Positions 12,745-16,932 of a stretch of DNA of 16,932 nucleotides are shown piece after piece. The translations under genes and the position numbers were made by a program. The first letter of the stretch is position 1, and the number at the start of each line of letters is the position of its first letter. Below the pieces are notes generated by a model. That model was given only the letters and a program-made list of their open reading frames with translations. It was not told the origin of the DNA and ran no database searches. Source of the stretch: Acetobacter sp. 46_36 (GTDB lineage: Bacteria; Pseudomonadota; Alphaproteobacteria; RF32; CAG-239); assembly GCA_001917135.1 (NCBI GenBank), contig MNTT01000012.1, forward strand, positions 1 to 16,932. The letters are read 5' to 3'.

Positions 12745-13689
12745 TTACAGATTTTTTGCCAGTTCTTCAATTTCCTGTACAGAGCAGACTGAAACGGAAT
12801 TTACCTCTTTAAGGCTCCGTTTGGCAATGCCGGAGAGAACTTTTCCGGCGCCGAGTTCTACAAGGTCTGTAACGCCGTTGGCGCCAAAGAAAGCCATTGT
12901 TTCTCTCCATCTGACGGTGCCGGTAACTTGTTCAATCAAGTTTTTGATGATTTCTTTCTTTTCTGTTTCCGGAGCAGCCAAAACGTTGGCTACAATCGGA
13001 ATAAACGCATTATGCGCATCAACTTCCATAAACGCCCGAGCCATGGTTTCTGCAGCCGGTTGCATCAACGGGCTGTGAAAAGGTGCGGAAACCGGAAGTT
13101 TTAAACATCTTTTCGCGCCGAATTCCGAAGCGATTTCTACAGCTTTTTCAATTGCCTGAATGTGCCCGGACAAAACGACCTGCCCGTCGGAATTGTCATT
13201 TGCAGCCACACAGTAATGGGCTTCGTCATTACATGCATCAACCAAAGCGCCGACATCTTTGTAAGACAAGCCGAGAACGGCAGCCATGCCGCCGACGCCG
13301 ACAGGCACGGCCTGTTGCATAGCGTTGCCGCGAATACGCAACAGTTTCGCCGTGTCAGAAAGGGAAAATACTCCCGCGGCACAAGCGGCAGAATATTCGC
13401 CGAGCGAATGTCCGGCCACAAATGCAGCCTTGTCTTTCAAACTGATATTGAATTCTTTTTCCAAAACCCTCGTCACAGCCATGGAAACAGCCATCAACGC
13501 AGGTTGGGTATTAGCCGTGAGCGTCAACTCGGAATCAGGCCCTTCGGTCATAACCTTATACAAATCCTGCCCCAGAGCCTGATTGACTTCCTCAAACACC
13601 TCTTTAGCAGAATTAAAATTTTCGGCCAGTTCTTTTCCCATGCCCACAAACTGTGAACCTTGCCCCGGAAAAACAAATGCATATTTCAT
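12745..13689 (-). CDS. fabD: Malonyl-CoA:ACP transacylase FabD
   Basis: Cytoplasmic enzyme that loads malonyl from CoA onto acyl carrier protein for fatty acid elongation. 314 aa, the usual size. FPGQGSQ (7-13), the nucleophile motif GHSLGE with S95, R120 for carboxylate binding (LRIRGNAMQ), and catalytic H205 in APFHSPLM. The C-terminus has ELGAGKVLSG. GGAG lies ten bases ahead of the ATG. First gene of a fabD-fabG unit transcribed away from ftsK. A possible -35 (TTGACT, 13748-13753 on the minus strand) exists upstream but lacks a clear -10. Confidence 0.97.
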   Translation of the reverse strand: MKYAFVFPGQGSQFVGMGKELAENFNSAKEVFEEVNQALGQDLYKVMTEGPDSELTLTANTQPALMAVSMAVTRVLEKEFNISLKDKAAFVAGHSLGEYSAACAAGVFSLSDTAKLLRIRGNAMQQAVPVGVGGMAAVLGLSYKDVGALVDACNDEAHYCVAANDNSDGQVVLSGHIQAIEKAVEIASEFGAKRCLKLPVSAPFHSPLMQPAAETMARAFMEVDAHNAFIPIVANVLAAPETEKKEIIKNLIEQVTGTVRWRETMAFFGANGVTDLVELGAGKVLSGIAKRSLKEVNSVSVCSVQEIEELAKNL

Positions 13690-13883
13690 TTATGGTTAAC
13701 TCCAAATTTGTTTTTTTCTGCCCATAAGCTAAAGGACTGCCCGATAAAGTCAAGTTTAAATCCGTGTTGTGTGCATAGGTTGGATAGTATGAAAGATATG
13801 TGCATAGCCGCAATTGTTAAGATTTTATTTAAAAATTGACGCTAATATCTGCGAAAGAAAACTTTAATTACAAAGAGGCGGCA

Positions 13884-16211
13884 ATGGCAAAAAAAAGCAG
13901 AAAAAAAGAAAGCAAAAATGAAACAAAAAGCTGGGGAACCAAAATTCTGGGAGTTTTGTCAGGTACAGCACTGATTGCTTTTTGCATCTGCCTGATATTG
14001 GCAATGGCAGGATATAATCCGTCCGACGAATCCTTTAACGTTTCCAATTCGGAGAAAATCAGCAATTTTATGGGGCGTTTCGGTTCATACAGTGCTGATT
14101 TTATCGTCAACAGTTATGGCTTGGCGGTTTTTGTTTTTCTTATCCCCGTTTTGATTTGGGGATACCTGTTGATAAGGCATCAGAAAATCATAGAATTTAA
14201 AATCCGCCTTTTCGCACTGCTTTTAGGGATTGTATCGCTTGGCGGCGTACTTGACCGTTTGTTTGCCGCTCCGTTGGAAAAAATAAATTTATTGGGAAAA
14301 TTCAGCCACTTGCTTCCGGAAGCGCTTGCTGGTATGTTTAAAAGCTGGGGATTATCCGGTTATGAAAACGCCGCCGTTTTGGCTTTGTTATCCCTAATGG
14401 CTTTAATGTCGTTTAACCTTGCGGCGGGTATCACATTTAAACACTGGTCAAGAGCATTGCGGGCAATAGGAGCGTGCATATATGCCGTTGGTTTGGATAT
14501 CTATGGTTTTGCCCGCCGGTTGGGAGCTCCTCGTGCGCTTGCCGAACCCCGGATGGAAAACACAGTTTCCAAAACTAAAGAAAAATCAAGAAAAGAGCCG
14601 ACACTGTCGTCAGCTCCGGCCTCTGAAAAAGAAAAAAACCGTCCGGCTCAAAATACCTCGGCAGAGGTTATTGCCTTTACCGGTCGGAAAGGGAACGGCA
14701 ACGGTGGCTATCAATATCCTGACATTAACCTACTAAAACGGCCGAAAGAAAAAATCGGTTTAAGCATTAGCGAAAAGGAACTGAACGAAACTGCCCGTGC
14801 GCTGGAAGGCGTTTTGGAAGAGTTTGGCGTTCACGGTGAAATCGTCAAAATCCGTCCCGGTCCGGTTGTTACGCTGTTTGAACTGGAACCTGCACCGGGG
14901 ACAAAAACCTCGCGGGTAATAAGCCTTGCCGACGATATTGCCCGTTCCATGTCTGCCGTTTCCGTCCGTATAGCCGTTGTTCCCGGTTCCAATACCATTG
15001 GTATTGAAATTCCGAATGCCAAACGCGAAATAGTCTGGCTGCGCGATTTGTTGGAAGACAGTAACTTTGTTGACAGCAAAAATGCTTTGAATGTCGTTTT
15101 GGGTAAAGATATCGGCGGCAAAAACATTTATGCCGATTTGGCCAAGATGCCGCACTTATTGGTTGCGGGAACGACCGGTTCCGGCAAATCCGTCGGTGTC
15201 AATGCGATGATTCTCTCTTTATTGTACCGCATGACGCCCGAAGAGTGCAAATTTATCCTGATTGACCCGAAAATGCTGGAATTTTCCATGTATAACGGTA
15301 TTCCGCATTTATTGACACCGGTCATTACCGATCCAGCGAAAGCTGTTATCGGTTTGAAATGGGCCGTGCGTGAAATGGAAGAGCGTTACCGCGCGATGGC
15401 CTGTCTGTCGGTACGCAACATTAACGGCTATAACCTGAAACTAAAAGAGTTGCGCGAAAAAGGCGAGAAGCCGATGCGTACCATTCAGGTCGGTTTTGAC
15501 CCAGAAACCGGCAAGCCGAAATACGAGCAGCAGATGCTGGATACCACGCCGTTGCCGTATATCGTTATTGTCGTTGATGAAATGGCGGATTTGATGCTGG
15601 TTGCGGGCAAGGAAGTGGAGGCCGCCATTCAGCGCTTGGCGCAAATGGCGCGCGCGGCGGGCATCCATTTGATTATGTCCACACAGCGCCCGTCGGTTGA
15701 CGTTATCACCGGTACGATTAAGTCCAACTTCCCGACTCGTATCAGTTTTCAGGTAACGTCAAAGATTGACAGCCGTACCATTTTGGGCGAACAGGGGGCT
15801 GAGCAGCTGCTCGGCAAAGGCGATATGCTCTATATGCCTGCCGGTTTGCGCCCGCAGCGTATTCATGCCGGATTTGTAGAAGATGCGGAAGTTGAAGCGG
15901 TGGTCGAGTTTTTGAAGTCGCAGCGTCAACCGGAATATGTTGAAGGCATCACCGAAGGCGAACTGGAGATGAAAGGCAAAGATGCCGGCGCCTTGTTTGA
16001 CCGTACGGCAATGGGCGGCGCTTCAAACGGAAAAGACGACCTCTATGAACAGGCAGTGGCAATCGTACGAAACGATAAGAAAGCTTCAACCAGCTATATC
16101 CAGCGCCGGCTCGGTATTGGCTATAATAAAGCGGCTTCTTTGATTGAGCGTATGGAAGATGAAGGCGTCATAACTCCGGCTGATCACGTCGGCCGTCGCG
16201 AAGTGATTTAG
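13884..16211 (+). CDS. ftsK: DNA translocase FtsK
   Basis: Septum-anchored hexameric DNA pump that moves the chromosome terminus and activates XerCD at dif. 775 aa from ATG 13884 (AGAGG just upstream); the open frame extends to 13836 through a TTG without a ribosome site. Parts: Lys-rich start, membrane segments about 20-42, 75-97, 105-125 and 160-185, a short Lys/Pro linker about 205-290, alpha domain about 290-395, RecA-like beta domain with Walker A GTTGSGKSV (429-437) and Walker B VIVVDEMADLM (561-571), and the winged-helix gamma domain (about 718-775, TSYIQRRLGIGYNKAA) that reads KOPS-type polarity sites. The 194-bp gap to fabD holds divergent upstream DNA with no clear promoter. Confidence 0.97.
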   Translation: MAKKSRKKESKNETKSWGTKILGVLSGTALIAFCICLILAMAGYNPSDESFNVSNSEKISNFMGRFGSYSADFIVNSYGLAVFVFLIPVLIWGYLLIRHQKIIEFKIRLFALLLGIVSLGGVLDRLFAAPLEKINLLGKFSHLLPEALAGMFKSWGLSGYENAAVLALLSLMALMSFNLAAGITFKHWSRALRAIGACIYAVGLDIYGFARRLGAPRALAEPRMENTVSKTKEKSRKEPTLSSAPASEKEKNRPAQNTSAEVIAFTGRKGNGNGGYQYPDINLLKRPKEKIGLSISEKELNETARALEGVLEEFGVHGEIVKIRPGPVVTLFELEPAPGTKTSRVISLADDIARSMSAVSVRIAVVPGSNTIGIEIPNAKREIVWLRDLLEDSNFVDSKNALNVVLGKDIGGKNIYADLAKMPHLLVAGTTGSGKSVGVNAMILSLLYRMTPEECKFILIDPKMLEFSMYNGIPHLLTPVITDPAKAVIGLKWAVREMEERYRAMACLSVRNINGYNLKLKELREKGEKPMRTIQVGFDPETGKPKYEQQMLDTTPLPYIVIVVDEMADLMLVAGKEVEAAIQRLAQMARAAGIHLIMSTQRPSVDVITGTIKSNFPTRISFQVTSKIDSRTILGEQGAEQLLGKGDMLYMPAGLRPQRIHAGFVEDAEVEAVVEFLKSQRQPEYVEGITEGELEMKGKDAGALFDRTAMGGASNGKDDLYEQAVAIVRNDKKASTSYIQRRLGIGYNKAASLIERMEDEGVITPADHVGRREVI

Positions 16212-16244
16212 AACCGGATAAGCCGCTGGAAGCCAAAAGTAACA

Positions 16245-16932
16245 TCAGCGTCCGTCAGAGCCTTGGGTTAAGATTATGTCTGAAGCAGATAATGTCTGTC
16301 GGGAAGCAGACATAGATTTTGCAGCATCTTCTTTGTCTGTCCGGCGGTATTTTTCATCATGTCCGGAACGCAAAACCTGTCCCCCATTAAGGTGAAGTTC
16401 CTCGTTCAGCTCCGCTTCATAGCCGCCGGAAACCGCCAGTTTCTTGCCCAAAACAACTATCTCGTTCGGCTGGTCGCGCCAATCCCGTTCTTTATCAAAT
16501 ACGGTCAGCACCACATCTTTGAACTGCCCCTGTTCCTCTTTGGAAAATGCAGCAATAAGCTTCAGCAGGTCGCGCATAAACGGTGGCGCATTGGTGATAT
16601 CAACGATAGCGCGGGCTTTCTCCGGCGTAAACGGCTGGCCATCCTTCCCCGCTGGATAAAAATCCTTATCATTTCCGAAACCGCTGACATAATTGCTGAA
16701 ATAACGGTTGCGAATCGCCAGACGCGACAAGGTTTCCTCAAACTGACGCTGTACCTCCATTTCTTTGGCGAAATGCGTTTGCAGATAATTATACATTGCC
16801 GTATTGGCAAAATTGCCGTCATAGCTACTGTCTGTATCAAACTGAATGCCGGCGAACAGCGCCTGTCTGGCCACCCACGTGCCTTTAGGGTCCATCAGCC
16901 ATTCTATCGGCTGAACCTCAAACCAATACGCC
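16245..16932 (-). CDS. Uncharacterised protein, 5' part beyond window edge
   Basis: At least 228 aa; the frame is open to the right edge through the in-frame WFEVQPIEWL that precedes the first Met at 16895, so the true start lies outside. The visible N-terminal part (PIEWLMD, ALFAGIQFD, YDGNFANTAMYNYLQTHFAKEM) recalls the pattern of DUF6273-like domains found in large repetitive or surface-type proteins: an x-I-x-W core, then an N-T/S-x-x-x-x-L segment. The match is loose. The middle is charged (FSKEEQGQFKDVVLTVFDKERDW) and the Lys/Ser-rich tail looks disordered. No signal peptide can be judged. It converges on ftsK with a 33-bp gap and no evident terminator. Gene is likely real; function unknown. 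Confidence 0.65.
   Translation of the reverse strand, partial: AYWFEVQPIEWLMDPKGTWVARQALFAGIQFDTDSSYDGNFANTAMYNYLQTHFAKEMEVQRQFEETLSRLAIRNRYFSNYVSGFGNDKDFYPAGKDGQPFTPEKARAIVDITNAPPFMRDLLKLIAAFSKEEQGQFKDVVLTVFDKERDWRDQPNEIVVLGKKLAVSGGYEAELNEELHLNGGQVLRSGHDEKYRRTDKEDAAKSMSASRQTLSASDIILTQGSDGR

Noticed and set aside
13162..13656. Plus-strand open frame of 164 codons
   Set aside because: Lies wholly antisense to fabD, which has its full catalytic set; no family features.
13836..13883. Upstream TTG start for ftsK
   Set aside because: No Shine-Dalgarno; ATG at 13884 has AGAGG and gives the typical Lys-rich FtsK start.

Overview
The window reads as a fragment of a low-to-moderate GC Gram-negative chromosome, most likely an alphaproteobacterium. 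The pointers are a lipoprotein Pal gene followed by cpoB(ybgF) and tilS, an alphaproteobacterial-style gene order; an FtsL of the short single-pass type; mraZ-rsmH-ftsL-ftsI; and fabD-fabG. The lineage is inferred from gene order and protein style only; no rRNA is present. Several stretches resemble uncultured gut alphaproteobacteria, but that is an impression and was not tested.

Region 1 (1 to about 5390) looks accessory. On the minus strand it holds a metal cassette: a small Cys-bearing TIGR04076-like protein, a CsoR-family metal sensor, and a P1B-type ATPase that runs off the left edge. The ATPase has its own promoter, with a CsoR-like inverted repeat in the 17-bp spacer. Upstream lies a CatB-like xenobiotic acetyltransferase gene broken near its 3' end by a one-base shift in a run of seven A. 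A plus-strand gene of unknown function with a DUF5662-like N-terminal half follows. It converges, across a strong bidirectional terminator, on a phage-type DUF5131 (Gp37/Gp68) protein with a six-Cys tail. The region abuts the 3' side of a tRNA-Asp(GTC) gene, a common island boundary, but no integrase or att duplication was seen.

Region 2 (5390 to 13690) is core and almost entirely minus strand. In transcription order it contains fabD-fabG (fatty acid synthesis), two hairpin terminators, an intergenic control region, mraZ-rsmH-ftsL-ftsI (truncated dcw cluster: rRNA methylation, divisome, septal peptidoglycan synthesis), then pal-cpoB-tilS (Tol-Pal envelope constriction and tRNA-Ile modification) and tRNA-Asp. 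The mraZ control region holds four TGG repeats at exact 10-bp spacing over a sigma-70-like promoter, the expected form of a MraZ autoregulatory site, and a perfect DnaA-box 9-mer nearby. The usual dcw genes after ftsI (murE, murF, mraY and so on) are absent, and Tol-Pal genes follow instead.

Region 3 (13690 to 16932) holds divergent ftsK on the plus strand (full length, with the gamma DNA-reading domain). It converges on a minus-strand gene, cut by the right edge, whose product I cannot name.

No CRISPR array, transposase, rRNA, integron or toxin-antitoxin pair was recognised. The best candidates for something undescribed are the TIGR04076/CsoR/P1B cassette with mismatched metal signatures and the DUF5662-like/DUF5131 convergent pair beside the tRNA.
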